A stretch of DNA of 44,794 bases, taken from positions 1-44,794 of the forward strand of contig JALUVF010000084.1 of NCBI GenBank assembly GCA_027020915.1, given 5' to 3'. The notes under the pieces were generated by a model. The model searched no databases. It was given only the letters and a program-made list of their open reading frames with translations, and was not told where the DNA came from. Positions 17,368 to 25,768 of the stretch are shown piece by piece. The number at the start of each line of letters is the position of its first letter. The first letter of the stretch is position 1. The position numbers and the translations under genes were made by a program. Source of the stretch: a bacterium (GTDB lineage Bacteria > Thermosulfidibacterota > Thermosulfidibacteria > Thermosulfidibacterales > B14-G1).

Positions 17368-18171
17368 ATGGAGAGAGAAGTCGGTGTGAAAAGGTTTTTC
17401 CTTGGAGTGATGGCCTTATTCTTCTTCGTTTTTGCCACGTCCCTTTCAGGTTCCTCGGCCTGGGCGGGAGAGAAGCTCTCCAATTCAGACTGTATCAAGT
17501 GCCATCCTACGGTGGTGGAACAGAACATGAAGGACGGGGGCAAGCACAAGACCGCTGTCTCCTGCCTTGATTGTCACCGGGGCCACCCTCCCATGGTGCC
17601 CAAGGAGAAGATCATTCCCAAGTGTTCCCAGTGCCATAAGGGGAAGCCTCACTTTGAGCTGAAGAACTGCCTGGGTTGCCATACCAATCCCCATACGCCC
17701 CTCAAGATCACCTTTGCCGGTGACATAACCAAGCCCTGCCTCACCTGCCACGCTGCCCAGGGCAAGGAACTGAAGGCCCATCCCAGCGAGCATACTAAGC
17801 TGGCCTGTACCGAGTGTCACGATGTCCACAAGAAGATTCCCAACTGCCTGGACTGCCACGATCCCCACCTCCAGGGCCAGAAGATGAAAGACTGCCTGGA
17901 ATGTCATCCCGCTCACAGTCCCCTGGTGATCACCTACGGGCAGGACATTCCCAATGCATACTGTGGTGCCTGCCATGGAGAGGTGGCCAAGAAGCTCCAG
18001 GCCAACAAGACCAAGCACCACCAGCTGGCCTGTGTCTACTGCCACAAGCACCAGCATGGCATAGTGCCCCGGTGTCAGACGTGCCACGGGGCCCCCCATT
18101 CCAAGGAGATACTCTCCAAGTTTCCCAAGTGCACCACGTGCCATATAGGCGCTCATAACCTGGTCAAGTAG
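17368..18171 (+). CDS. 12-heme c-type cytochrome, periplasmic/secreted
   Basis: A 267-aa protein with a cleavable signal peptide ([16 protein letters not shown]...SSAWAG) and twelve CXXCH motifs: CIKCH, CLDCH, CSQCH, CLGCH, CLTCH, CTECH, CLDCH, CLECH, CGACH, CVYCH, CQTCH and CTTCH. That is one heme per 20 residues, so most of the chain is heme-binding. Many motifs are followed by PH, GH or AH, which supply distal ligands. I chose ATG 17368 with GGGAGGGGGT upstream; the frame is open to 17290 but that part lacks a signal sequence. It is a paralogue of the next gene. Probably a periplasmic electron carrier; exact family unknown to me. Confidence 0.88.
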   Translation: MEREVGVKRFFLGVMALFFFVFATSLSGSSAWAGEKLSNSDCIKCHPTVVEQNMKDGGKHKTAVSCLDCHRGHPPMVPKEKIIPKCSQCHKGKPHFELKNCLGCHTNPHTPLKITFAGDITKPCLTCHAAQGKELKAHPSEHTKLACTECHDVHKKIPNCLDCHDPHLQGQKMKDCLECHPAHSPLVITYGQDIPNAYCGACHGEVAKKLQANKTKHHQLACVYCHKHQHGIVPRCQTCHGAPHSKEILSKFPKCTTCHIGAHNLVK

Positions 18172-18198
18172 AAGGACGAAGGGGTTGGGGGTGTAGCC

Positions 18199-19047
18199 AT
18201 GCCTGTACGGAGAGGGGTTATAACGCTTCTGCTGCTCGCTTTGGTGGCGTGCGCGCCCCAGACGCAGCAAGGTCTGGCTTCTCCTTCGCCGGAGAAGAAG
18301 GGGGTCTCTTATTACACCAAGGAGGTGCGACCCTTAACGCCGGAGGAGTGTGGCAGGTGTCATTACCAGATCTACCAGTCTCTGAAGAACTCGGGAGGGA
18401 AGCACCAGGGGGTTCTCTGTACCCAGTGCCATAAAGAGTATCACGTCTATAACCCTCAAAAGAAGAACTGGTCTCAGATCATGCCCAAGTGCCAGACCTG
18501 TCACAAATTGCCCCACGGTCCTTCCGTGGTCCAGTGTAGCGCATGCCATGTGAACCCCCATGCCCCTAAGAACATCCCCATGTCTGCCATAGAGGGTAAG
18601 TGTGCCCTGTGTCATCCGGGGCCGGTGGCAGAGTTGAAGATGTTCCCCAGCAAGCACACCGAAGTGGGTTGCACTGGCTGCCACGAGAACAGGCACGGTT
18701 ATGTGCCCAAGTGCAGTGACTGCCATGAACCTCATGTTCCCGGCCAGAAGATGGCCGACTGTCTTGGATGCCACCCTGTCCATTCTCCCACCCGCATCTC
18801 TTACCCTGTGACCACGCCCAATCAGGTGTGCGGTTCCTGTCACAAAACGGAGTACAACCACCTGAAGGAGAGGATCACCAAGCACAGCGCTCTCACCTGT
18901 GCCAAGTGCCATCCCCAGCATGGTAAGATCCTGGCCTGTACCCAGTGTCATGGCAAGCCCCACAGTGAGGCCATGCTCAAGAGGTTCCCCAAATGTCTCC
19001 AGTGCCACATCGATCCTCACTATCTGCCGGAGACGGTGAAGAAGTGA
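18199..19047 (+). CDS. 12-heme c-type cytochrome lipoprotein, paralogue of the preceding gene
   Basis: A 282-aa protein with a lipoprotein signal (LLLLALVAC-APQ) and twelve CXXCH motifs: CGRCH, CTQCH, CQTCH, CSACH, CALCH, CTGCH, CSDCH, CLGCH, CGSCH, CAKCH, CTQCH and CLQCH. Order and context parallel the upstream protein (S-K-H-T before motif 6, GQKM-DCL-CHP-HSP at motif 8, C-CHG-PHS near the end), so the two arose by duplication. One copy is secreted and one lipid-anchored, suggesting a soluble shuttle and a membrane-fixed partner. The gap between them is 27 nt and they share the terminator downstream. Confidence 0.88.
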   Translation: MPVRRGVITLLLLALVACAPQTQQGLASPSPEKKGVSYYTKEVRPLTPEECGRCHYQIYQSLKNSGGKHQGVLCTQCHKEYHVYNPQKKNWSQIMPKCQTCHKLPHGPSVVQCSACHVNPHAPKNIPMSAIEGKCALCHPGPVAELKMFPSKHTEVGCTGCHENRHGYVPKCSDCHEPHVPGQKMADCLGCHPVHSPTRISYPVTTPNQVCGSCHKTEYNHLKERITKHSALTCAKCHPQHGKILACTQCHGKPHSEAMLKRFPKCLQCHIDPHYLPETVKK

Positions 19048-19102
19048 GAATGGTCATGGTTGATAGTTCGTAGCTCATGGCCAAGAGTCGTGGGTGAAGG
19101 TT

Positions 19103-19128
19103 AAGGCCCGGGGAAACCCGGGCCTTTT
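19103..19128 (+). terminator. Rho-independent terminator after the 12-heme genes
   Basis: A perfect stem AAGGCCCGGG (19103-19112) and CCCGGGCCTT (19117-19126) with a GAAA tetraloop, running into TTTT. The flanking DNA (19050-19100 and 19170-19205) is made of CATAG/TAGTTC/CATGG-like short units that look non-coding. Confidence 0.85.
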
Positions 19129-19207
19129 GAAGTGGTGAAGGCTCGGCTCGGGGAAAGGGAGGGGTTACGAGCCATGGAACTATGAAGAACTATGAGCTGA
19201 ACTGGGA

Positions 19208-19242
19208 GCCCGGGTGGGAGCTGGATTGGCTTCTACCCGGGC
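19208..19242 (-). terminator. Hairpin just after the NHL gene stop
   Basis: GCCCGGGT (19208-19215) pairs with ACCCGGGC (19235-19242), starting 2 nt after the stop of the minus-strand NHL gene. There is no T-run on that strand, so it may be a weak terminator or only a 3'-end stabilising stem. Confidence 0.4.
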
Positions 19243-19244
19243 AT

Positions 19245-20276
19245 CTATTTGTTGGGCACGGCGGGGAACCCAGGAGCGTAGTTGGGAGCTTCCTGGGGAG
19301 GACCGGTCTCTTCCACCTTCAGCACCTGGACCCTCTGGTTGAAGGTGTCGGCCACTATGACGTTGCCCTGGTCATCCACGGCTATGTCCGAGGGGTAGTT
19401 GAACCACCCGGGCCCCCAACCCCTCCCGCCGAACTCACCCAGGAATTTACCGTCCAGGCTATAGACGTTGGCCGTGTGCCTCATGTAGTCTATCACGTAG
19501 ATCCTGTCCCTTTTGTCATCTACGGCTATGCCCCTGGGGCGGCTGAGCTTGCCTGTGCTGCCTCCTTTAGTACCAAACTTGAAGAGGAACCTCTCGTTTT
19601 TGTCATAGACGTAAATCCGACCCATCTCTTCGCTCAACAGGTAGATCCGCCCTTTCTTATCGATGGTCACATCGTTTATGGCCGCTACCCGGGCCATGTT
19701 GGGGGAGACGATAAAGTCCTTGGGTGCCAGGAGGTTGAGAAATCGGCCCTTCTCGTCCAGGACCACCAGTCCCCTGAAGTCTATACCCGCCACGTACATC
19801 TTCCCGTCTTCCCCTATGGCCATCCTCCGGGGAGTGAAGCTCCTGGCTTTTTCGAATCCTTCAAAGTAAATCTCTTTCACGGGCAGGAAGGCGGCATTAT
19901 ACACTGAGATCCTGGCCTTGGGGTTTTTGGTGCTGGGCCCCTGGCATATGTAGACATCTCCCTTTTTGTCTACATAGACGCTGTTGGCGCCCGTGATCCC
20001 TCTCCCTTTCCCCAGGGAAGATACGGGGAAGTAGTCAGAGGAATAGACAACGACCCTTCCGCTGCTCGTCACGTACAGCTCGCCGGCTCCGCGGTCGTAG
20101 AAGAGGGAGGAGGGATAGGAGAGTTTTCTGTTCAGGTCGTCCCGTTGAATTATGGCCACGGTTCTGGTTGTGAACCTGCCTCCTTCCTGGGCCTGGAGAG
20201 AAGGGAAGGGCAAGCCCAGAAGAAATGCCAGCAGAAGGGAGAGGGCTGCAGCTTTTGATACTCTGGATTTGCTCAT
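19245..20276 (-). CDS. NHL-repeat beta-propeller protein, exported
   Basis: A 343-aa protein with a Sec signal peptide (AAALSLLLAFLLGLPFPSLQAQ). About six propeller blades follow, recognisable by repeated D-x-G-x-(I/V)-Y-V and VYD..G-R-F units (NSVYVDKKGDVYI, RMAIGEDGKMYVAGID, DVTIDKKGRIYLLSE, GIAVDDKRDRIYVID, DIAVDDQGNVIVADTFNQRVQVL). NHL propellers are binding scaffolds; this one acts outside the cytoplasm. It lies between the 12-heme pair and the nanowire-like array, and a second NHL protein sits in the 27278-41739 operon. A role in cytochrome assembly is therefore likely but unproven. It diverges from the glycosyltransferase gene at 20353. Confidence 0.85.
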   Translation of the reverse strand: MSKSRVSKAAALSLLLAFLLGLPFPSLQAQEGGRFTTRTVAIIQRDDLNRKLSYPSSLFYDRGAGELYVTSSGRVVVYSSDYFPVSSLGKGRGITGANSVYVDKKGDVYICQGPSTKNPKARISVYNAAFLPVKEIYFEGFEKARSFTPRRMAIGEDGKMYVAGIDFRGLVVLDEKGRFLNLLAPKDFIVSPNMARVAAINDVTIDKKGRIYLLSEEMGRIYVYDKNERFLFKFGTKGGSTGKLSRPRGIAVDDKRDRIYVIDYMRHTANVYSLDGKFLGEFGGRGWGPGWFNYPSDIAVDDQGNVIVADTFNQRVQVLKVEETGPPQEAPNYAPGFPAVPNK

Positions 20277-20352
20277 GGGTCATGTTTATTGAACTTTCTG
20301 GAAAAGGGCAAGGGGGTTGCCCTGGGGGAGGCACTTCCCTTACCCTTGTCCC

Positions 20353-22140
20353 ATGAAGGTGGGGATCCCTGAACGGCTGGTGATGAGAAGAACGCTCCTT
20401 CTCCTTGTTTCGGTAGTGGTTGTTCTTCTGGCCTATATAAACGTCTATTACGTGGGCTACATCTGGGACGACAACTTCTTCATGCTTCAGGGTATAAGGG
20501 GGTTTCAGCACTTCTCCCTGGTAGGGGGCACAGGTGTCTATTACCGCCCTCTGGTGGGAGTCACCCTGGGTGTGGACCATCTCCTGTGGGGCTGGAAGCC
20601 ATGGGGTTATCACCTCACCAATCTGGTCTTTCATTGCCTCAATGTGCTTATGGTCTTCTGGGTGGTCACCATTCTCCTGGAGGGTGAGGAGCACAGGGAC
20701 TGGATAGCCTTCTCTGCTGCCCTTTTCTTTGGCTTGTACCCTTTGAACACCGAATCGGTGTGCTGGATATCGGGACGGACAGACCTTTTGGCCTTCACCT
20801 TTTTCCTTCTGGGGGTGGCCCTCCATCTGCTCTATAGAAAGGATAGAAAGGGAAGGAAGGGATGGCTTTTGCTCCTGGCCGCTCTCTCTTTTCTTCTCTC
20901 TCTCTTCTCCAAGGAAGTGGGTCTGGCCTTAGTCTTTCTGATTCCCTTCCTGGACTTTGTGTTCCTTGGGGTATCTTCTTCTGAGAGGCGGAAGGTCATC
21001 TTTTCGTACCTCTCCTATCTGGTCATACTCCTTCTCTACTTCTACCTGAGGAAGGCTTCCCTTCATCCCGTTGAGGAGAGGCTGGCAGCCTATGCTTCGG
21101 TGAAGGTGGTCCACGGGGGCAAGGGCAGACCCCTCCTTGATGCCCTTTCTGCCCTGGGATTCTATGTGAGGCGGGCCCTCTTTCCCTTTCGTCCCAACCT
21201 CTTTATTGGTGCCATTCCCGGCGGCTACCCCATGAACTTTCTGACCCTTGCAGTCTTCGCTCTTCTCATGGCCCTTTCCGTGGCCTATGCTTTTGTAAGA
21301 GGGAGAGGGAAGGTTGTGGCCCTTTCTCTGGGGTGGTTCCTTTTTGGACTCCTCCCTGTTCTTCCCCTGGCAGCCACGGGAGTCGCCAAGACACCAGTGG
21401 CAGACCGGTACCTTTATCTCCCTTCCTTTGCCGTGGCTCTGGTTCTGTCATGGGCCATGTGGAGGGGAGGAAAGGCCTGGGGGAAAGGGGTAACCCTGGG
21501 CCTGGTCTTCACCCTTCTTGTGTCCCTCTCTTTCTTTGGGGTGACCTTTGGTAGGTGCGTCACCTGGACAGACAAGCTGGCCCTGTGGAAGGACACGGCC
21601 CGCAAGTCTCCAGGGTTCGGTACACCTCTCAATCAGTACGGGGTGGCTCTTATGGAGAGGAAGAGGATCCAGGAAGCGCTGCAGCAGTTTGCCCTGGTAC
21701 TGAAGCCTGCTACCCGGGCTTCCCCTGAGACCAGGGCCCATGCGGCGGACAACATCGGTTTCATCCTGATGGGGCAGAGGAGGTTCGAAGACTCCATTCC
21801 TTATTTCGAGAAAGCCATAAAACTGGCTCCCTGGGATGTGATCGCATATCATAACCTGGGGATAGTGTATATGCAGATGGCCAAAAGGGGCAATAACCCG
21901 GAGTACCTGGGCAAGGCAAGGGAGTACCTGGAGAAGGCTGTCCAGGTGAACCCCACCATTATTGATACCCATTATTTTCTTGGTGTGGTTTACGCCCATT
22001 CAGGGGATGGGGAGAGAGCCCTCAGGGAGTTCAAGAGGGTGATAAACATGGATCCCCGCCATCCCTACGCGCCCAGGGCCAGGGAGTGGATAGTGAGGCT
22101 GTCTTCGAAAAAGGGCCTTGCCCCCGGGGGAAAGCGATAG
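20353..22140 (+). CDS. TMTC/PMT-like membrane glycosyltransferase with C-terminal TPRs
   Basis: A 595-aa protein in two halves. Residues 1 to about 400 form a multi-span membrane enzyme of the GT-C type. The first external loop carries the Asp pair expected for metal/lipid-phosphate chemistry (GYIWDDNFF, D39-D40), then VYYRPLVG and PLNTESVCWISGRTDLLA, signatures of DUF1736/TMTC-like O-mannosyltransferases. The C-terminal 190 residues hold TPRs (YGVALMERKRIQEALQQF, NIGFILMGQRRFEDSI, LGVVYAHSGDGERALREF). Such proteins transfer a lipid-linked sugar to Ser/Thr of exported proteins. The ATG at 20383 is an alternative start; neither has a strong ribosome site. Its neighbours make cytochromes rich in Ser/Thr/Asn the obvious candidates as substrates. 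Confidence 0.75.
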   Translation: MKVGIPERLVMRRTLLLLVSVVVVLLAYINVYYVGYIWDDNFFMLQGIRGFQHFSLVGGTGVYYRPLVGVTLGVDHLLWGWKPWGYHLTNLVFHCLNVLMVFWVVTILLEGEEHRDWIAFSAALFFGLYPLNTESVCWISGRTDLLAFTFFLLGVALHLLYRKDRKGRKGWLLLLAALSFLLSLFSKEVGLALVFLIPFLDFVFLGVSSSERRKVIFSYLSYLVILLLYFYLRKASLHPVEERLAAYASVKVVHGGKGRPLLDALSALGFYVRRALFPFRPNLFIGAIPGGYPMNFLTLAVFALLMALSVAYAFVRGRGKVVALSLGWFLFGLLPVLPLAATGVAKTPVADRYLYLPSFAVALVLSWAMWRGGKAWGKGVTLGLVFTLLVSLSFFGVTFGRCVTWTDKLALWKDTARKSPGFGTPLNQYGVALMERKRIQEALQQFALVLKPATRASPETRAHAADNIGFILMGQRRFEDSIPYFEKAIKLAPWDVIAYHNLGIVYMQMAKRGNNPEYLGKAREYLEKAVQVNPTIIDTHYFLGVVYAHSGDGERALREFKRVINMDPRHPYAPRAREWIVRLSSKKGLAPGGKR

Positions 22141-22209
22141 CCGGTCCTTGTCAACAGTTGGCTTAAGGATCCCGATGTCAGATTTGATGCCGGAGCTGCC
22201 CGGTGCTTG

Positions 22210-23406
22210 CTATTGATCTTTTTCGGTGTGGCAGATGAAGCAGCCACAACTGGAGTTGGGTGTCCCTGCCTGGCATGTGGTGTAATCCCACCTGAGCATG
22301 TCTGGATAGGGGCTGCCATGGGCCCTGTGGCAGGAGAGGCACATGACCATGTCCCCCCCGCTACCCACTGTTACGCTGGAGGAAGGGGCGGTGTAGGAGT
22401 CTATGTTTTGCCTGCCCACCGGGGCCAGGGGATTGTATGGCCCGGGGACTCCCTCGGGGCCTGTACCGTCGGTGTTGTACTTGCTGGTTTCGCCCGTGCT
22501 GGGAAAGTAGATGCCTGCCGGGTGTCTCAGCCAGGGGGCGGCGAACCAGGCTCCCGCGTAAAAACCACCGTTGGCTGGCCCGTAACGGGTGGAGTGAAAG
22601 AGCCCGTGGCAGCCGGCACAGAACCGGCTGATGCCGTAGACCCCCCCAGGACCACTCACATAGTAGTCCCAGTACTCGTTGTGGTCTGTGGGGGATACGG
22701 ACTGTTGCCAGTCGGGATCTTCCAGGCCTTTGATGTTTCTGTCATTGCTGGTGCCGTGTCTCTGGGCCAAAAAGCGGTACCAGCCGTCTTCTTCGTCGGA
22801 AATGGGTGTGGAGCTTCCCCCTTTGTGATGGGCGGGGGTGTGACAGGCGGTGCACCCATGGCCCTGGGAGTTGGGCCATGGAAAAGTCCACGAGTAGAGG
22901 GAGTAGTGGCAGCTGTTGGTGCATCCCTGGTTTCTTCCTGGAGCCTCGGTAAGAACGGCGTCGGCGTGGCTTATGACATTGTGGCCGTACTGGTCTCCCA
23001 CCTTTTCCACCCAGTAGAAGTTGCCCCCCGCCAGGGTGACGGATGGGCCATTGGCCGAGGGGGTGGTGGGATAGGTGGGCTCCACAGTGTTGTACACCAC
23101 AGGCACCCGGCTGGCTGTGGCCCCCGAACCCAGGGTCTTTATGGTCTCGGTGGAGGTATTGCTGTGGCACCCCACGCAGGTGTCGACGAGAAGATTCTGG
23201 TAGGGTCCCGTGGATCCCCAGGCGACCAGGGCTCCACCGTTCTGGGAGTAGTGCATGGTATGGCAGTTGGAGCATACCCCTGTGACCTTGGCCCAACATC
23301 TGGGAGCTGAAATCCAGAAAAAGAAGACCAGTATTGTTGCAACGAAGACCTTCTTACGTATGGACGAGATGTCAAGTATCAAGGCCTTGCCTCCGTGGTT
23401 AATCAT
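22210..23406 (-). CDS. OmcS-like extracellular cytochrome, 7 heme motifs (copy 4 of array)
   Basis: A 398-aa secreted cytochrome with signal peptide ([20 protein letters not shown]). Heme motifs in order: [19 protein letters not shown] (CX3CH), [24 protein letters not shown] and CFICH. OmcS-type landmarks are present: CHTMH near the mature N-terminus, [17 protein letters not shown] and the last heme close to the C-terminus. The third motif has a three-residue spacer where the neighbours have two or five. A cysteine set TC[12 protein letters not shown] precedes the last heme. I chose ATG 23406, overlapping the upstream gene's stop by 8 nt; the frame extends to 23508 but that part reads as shadow of the neighbour. 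It is the last gene of the minus operon. Confidence 0.85.
   Translation of the reverse strand: MINHGGKALILDISSIRKKVFVATILVFFFWISAPRCWAKVTGVCSNCHTMHYSQNGGALVAWGSTGPYQNLLVDTCVGCHSNTSTETIKTLGSGATASRVPVVYNTVEPTYPTTPSANGPSVTLAGGNFYWVEKVGDQYGHNVISHADAVLTEAPGRNQGCTNSCHYSLYSWTFPWPNSQGHGCTACHTPAHHKGGSSTPISDEEDGWYRFLAQRHGTSNDRNIKGLEDPDWQQSVSPTDHNEYWDYYVSGPGGVYGISRFCAGCHGLFHSTRYGPANGGFYAGAWFAAPWLRHPAGIYFPSTGETSKYNTDGTGPEGVPGPYNPLAPVGRQNIDSYTAPSSSVTVGSGGDMVMCLSCHRAHGSPYPDMLRWDYTTCQAGTPNSSCGCFICHTEKDQ
22226..22350 (-). repeat. Near-identical 3'-terminal segment (copy 4)
   Basis: About 125 nt coding the last two heme contexts. By eye it differs from 24605-24733 at roughly a dozen positions; 23415-23543 and 25782-25910 are more distant versions. 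The match at DNA level, stronger than in the middle of the genes, indicates recent duplication or gene conversion. Confidence 0.7.
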
Positions 23407-24571
23407 CTTTCTGGGTGTGGCAGACGAAGCAGCCGCAAGCCGAGTTGGGGGTGCCGGCATTGCAGGTGTTGTAGTTCCAGCGCAAGGCGTCGGGGTATGG
23501 CCCTGCATGGGCGTAGTGGCAGGAGAGGCACATTACGGCATCGCTACCCACAGCCACCGTGCTGCCTGGGCTGCTTGGAACGGAGAGACGGGCCACAGGA
23601 GCCGCCAGGCTGTAGATCAAAGTGCCGTTGTTGTACTGGGCGTATTCTCCGGAATTGGGGAGACTGAGGTCTGTGGGGTGGCGGATGAAAGGGGAAGAGG
23701 CTGTTGGCCCCACTCCGTCGGATGTGCTTGTGGCCAGGGTATGGAAGTTTCCGTGGCAGGTGGCGCAGAACTGGCTTATGGTTCCGTCGGGGGCGTAGAC
23801 ACTGCCTGTGTTGGAGTCGTGGCACGAGTATGTACCCCCTGCACACCCCAGTTTAATAGGGGTAGCTATCCCGTAGTATTCGTTGTGGTCCGAGCTTGAT
23901 ACCGTGTACTGCCAGTCCGAGTCTTCATAGCCCTTTACGCTGAAGAGGAATCTATAGCTGTTGGCCACGGCGTCGGCGGTGTTGCAGGCTCCGTCTACGT
24001 TGCTGTGGTGGGCTCCTCTTATTCCTGAAATGCCGCTGTTCCCCGAGGCCCAGATCCTCCATCCATGGCAGCCGTTCTCTCCAGCACAGGTGAGATTGTC
24101 CGTGTTTACGTTGTAGCCGTTGTTGTGGAAGGACTGATTTATTCCTCCGGGAGGGGCATAGAGAACGTCGTCCCTGCCGGTGAGGGGAACAATGTTGTGT
24201 CCCCTGGCGTCTGATGCTCCGCTCCCTTTTAGACCGGTGATATAGGCGAAGTTGCCTCCTGCCAGATCTGTGGAGTCTTGGTGGTAGACCTGGGGAACGA
24301 GGCTCCCATTCCAGTTCACAATGGCCTGGGAGCCTCCCTGGGCATGGCAACCCAGGCAGTCCGTGACCAGTAGGAGCTGGTAAGGGCCCGATGATCCCCA
24401 TGAAGATAGAACCCCTCCATTCTGGGAGTAGTGCATGGTATGGCAGTTGGAACACACCCCTGTGATCTTGGCCTGGACCCCGGATGGAAGTACGGTGATG
24501 ATTGATATGGATGTGAGTACAACTATAGATAAAATATGTTTTCTAAATCCCGGGACCTGGCTGGATCCCAT
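23399..24571 (-). CDS. OmcS-like extracellular cytochrome, 7 heme motifs including CX5CH and CX6CH (copy 3)
   Basis: A 390-aa secreted cytochrome (signal [23 protein letters not shown]). Motifs: [21 protein letters not shown] (CX5CH), CAGGTYSCH (CX6CH), [19 protein letters not shown] and CFVCH. GHN, IRHP and the DHNEYYG segment mark it as a paralogue of its neighbours. It is the only copy with the CX6CH site, placed in a loop just before the fifth motif. Where copies 2 and 4 have a CTxCHTPAHH heme this one has only GAHH. The ATG at 24571 has GGAGG upstream and lies 17 nt after the preceding stop. Confidence 0.86.
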   Translation of the reverse strand: MGSSQVPGFRKHILSIVVLTSISIITVLPSGVQAKITGVCSNCHTMHYSQNGGVLSSWGSSGPYQLLLVTDCLGCHAQGGSQAIVNWNGSLVPQVYHQDSTDLAGGNFAYITGLKGSGASDARGHNIVPLTGRDDVLYAPPGGINQSFHNNGYNVNTDNLTCAGENGCHGWRIWASGNSGISGIRGAHHSNVDGACNTADAVANSYRFLFSVKGYEDSDWQYTVSSSDHNEYYGIATPIKLGCAGGTYSCHDSNTGSVYAPDGTISQFCATCHGNFHTLATSTSDGVGPTASSPFIRHPTDLSLPNSGEYAQYNNGTLIYSLAAPVARLSVPSSPGSTVAVGSDAVMCLSCHYAHAGPYPDALRWNYNTCNAGTPNSACGCFVCHTQKDD

Positions 24572-24588
24572 CTACCCCATCCTCCGGG

Positions 24589-25716
24589 TCAGTTGTCTTT
24601 CTGGGTGTGGCAGACGAAGCAGCCGCAGTTGGAATTGGGTGTCCCTGCCTGGCATGTGTTGTAGTCCCAGCGTAGCATGTCTGGATAGGGACTGCCGTGG
24701 GCCCTGTGGCAGGAGAGGCACATGACCTGGTCTCCGTCAGCAGTACCGTAGGCTACATAGACAGTGCTGGTGGAAGTGGTCATGGTCGCCAGTCTGTCCG
24801 GGTCTCGAGCTAAGGGGGCCAGTGGATTGTAGCCGTTGCCGTTGTTATAGTTGTGATACTCTGCCCCGGAGGCCGTGTCTGCCAGGGCCAGATGGGTGGG
24901 GTGGAGGAACCAGGGGGATTTGTTGTCTGCCAATACGGTTCCGTCAGTGTCCGTATAGTTGATGCCGTGGAATTTGTAGTGGCACCCTGCACAGTCGTTG
25001 CTGATGGAGTTGTCGTCATTGCCATAGGGATTGTTGCATCCATTGTACTCGTTGTGGTCTGAGGAACTCACCGTCTGTTCCCAGTCGCTGTCTTCGATGC
25101 CTTTAACCCCCGTGCTTGCAGTACCGTGCTCCGAGGAGTTGAGGAACCGGTACCATCCGCCCGAGGCCCCCACTACACCTCCCCCGGTGTCGTCGGCGTG
25201 GTGGGCAGGGGTATGGCAGCTGGTGCACGATTCTATGCGCCTGTGGCATCGGGCACAGCTGGAGCCTGAGGCAGAGTCGGGCATCCCGGGGGCCTGGGAC
25301 AGGTGGCTGTCGGCGGTCATGCCGGGAATGGCCAGGCAGTTGTGGCCGCTGGTGTCGGGATCGGAGTTTCGGGAGGTGGCATGGAGGACCCAGTAGAAGT
25401 TTCCTGCAGCTAGGGCACTGGATGACGATCCGTCGGGGGGGTATGTGGGTTCTGTAGAGGTGAGGACTATGGGTGTGTTGTTGACGATGGTGGTGTTACC
25501 GCTGGGGTTGCTGTGGCAGCCCACGCAGGTGTTGGTGAGGAGGTACTGGTAGGGGCCTGTTGACCCCCATGCGGGGAGGACCCCTCCGTTCTGGGAGTAG
25601 TGCATGGTGTGGCAGTTGGAGCAGACCCCTGTGACCCTGGCTTCGGCGGTAGAAGGGCCTCCTAAGGTGACCATACAGGTTGCCAAGAGCACTATGAGAA
25701 ACCCTTCCCTTCTCAC
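24589..25716 (-). CDS. OmcS-like extracellular cytochrome, 7 CXXCH motifs (copy 2)
   Basis: A 375-aa secreted cytochrome (signal FLIVLLATCMVTLGGPSTAEA). All seven motifs are [52 protein letters not shown] and CFVCH. The CARCH site stands where copies 1, 3 and the plus-strand copy have CX5CH. SGHN and FLHP replace the usual ligand motifs. The start is a GTG at 25716. A hairpin (25733-25765) separates it from copy 1, so it may be expressed at a different level. Its 3' end is close to identical in DNA with copy 4. Confidence 0.87.
   Translation of the reverse strand: MRREGFLIVLLATCMVTLGGPSTAEARVTGVCSNCHTMHYSQNGGVLPAWGSTGPYQYLLTNTCVGCHSNPSGNTTIVNNTPIVLTSTEPTYPPDGSSSSALAAGNFYWVLHATSRNSDPDTSGHNCLAIPGMTADSHLSQAPGMPDSASGSSCARCHRRIESCTSCHTPAHHADDTGGGVVGASGGWYRFLNSSEHGTASTGVKGIEDSDWEQTVSSSDHNEYNGCNNPYGNDDNSISNDCAGCHYKFHGINYTDTDGTVLADNKSPWFLHPTHLALADTASGAEYHNYNNGNGYNPLAPLARDPDRLATMTTSTSTVYVAYGTADGDQVMCLSCHRAHGSPYPDMLRWDYNTCQAGTPNSNCGCFVCHTQKDN
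24605..24733 (-). repeat. Near-identical 3'-terminal segment (copy 2)
   Basis: Partner of 22226-22350: the same codons for [20 protein letters not shown] and CQAGTPNS, with mostly third-position changes. Confidence 0.7.
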
Positions 25717-25732
25717 CTTCGCCCCTTTTTAG

Positions 25733-25765
25733 AAAGGGCGGGGTTTTTTGATTTCCCCGCCCTTT
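25733..25765 (-). terminator. Intercistronic hairpin between cytochrome copies 1 and 2
   Basis: Perfect 11-bp arms AAAGGGCGGGG (25733-25743) and CCCCGCCCTTT (25755-25765) with an 11-nt loop. The stem begins 3 nt after the stop of copy 1 on the minus strand and is followed there by TTTCT then A residues. It could be a partial terminator or an RNA-end stabiliser that raises copy 1 over copies 2-4. Confidence 0.55.
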
Positions 25766-25768
25766 GCT

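Noticed and set aside
19182-19907. Plus-strand ORF of 241 codons downstream of the 12-heme pair
   Set aside because: Antisense of the NHL-propeller gene, whose signal peptide and blades are clear on the minus strand.
22207-23310. Long plus-strand ORF across the cytochrome array
   Set aside because: It is the antisense of the OmcS-like copy 4; the reverse strand carries heme motifs, signal peptide and a plausible start.
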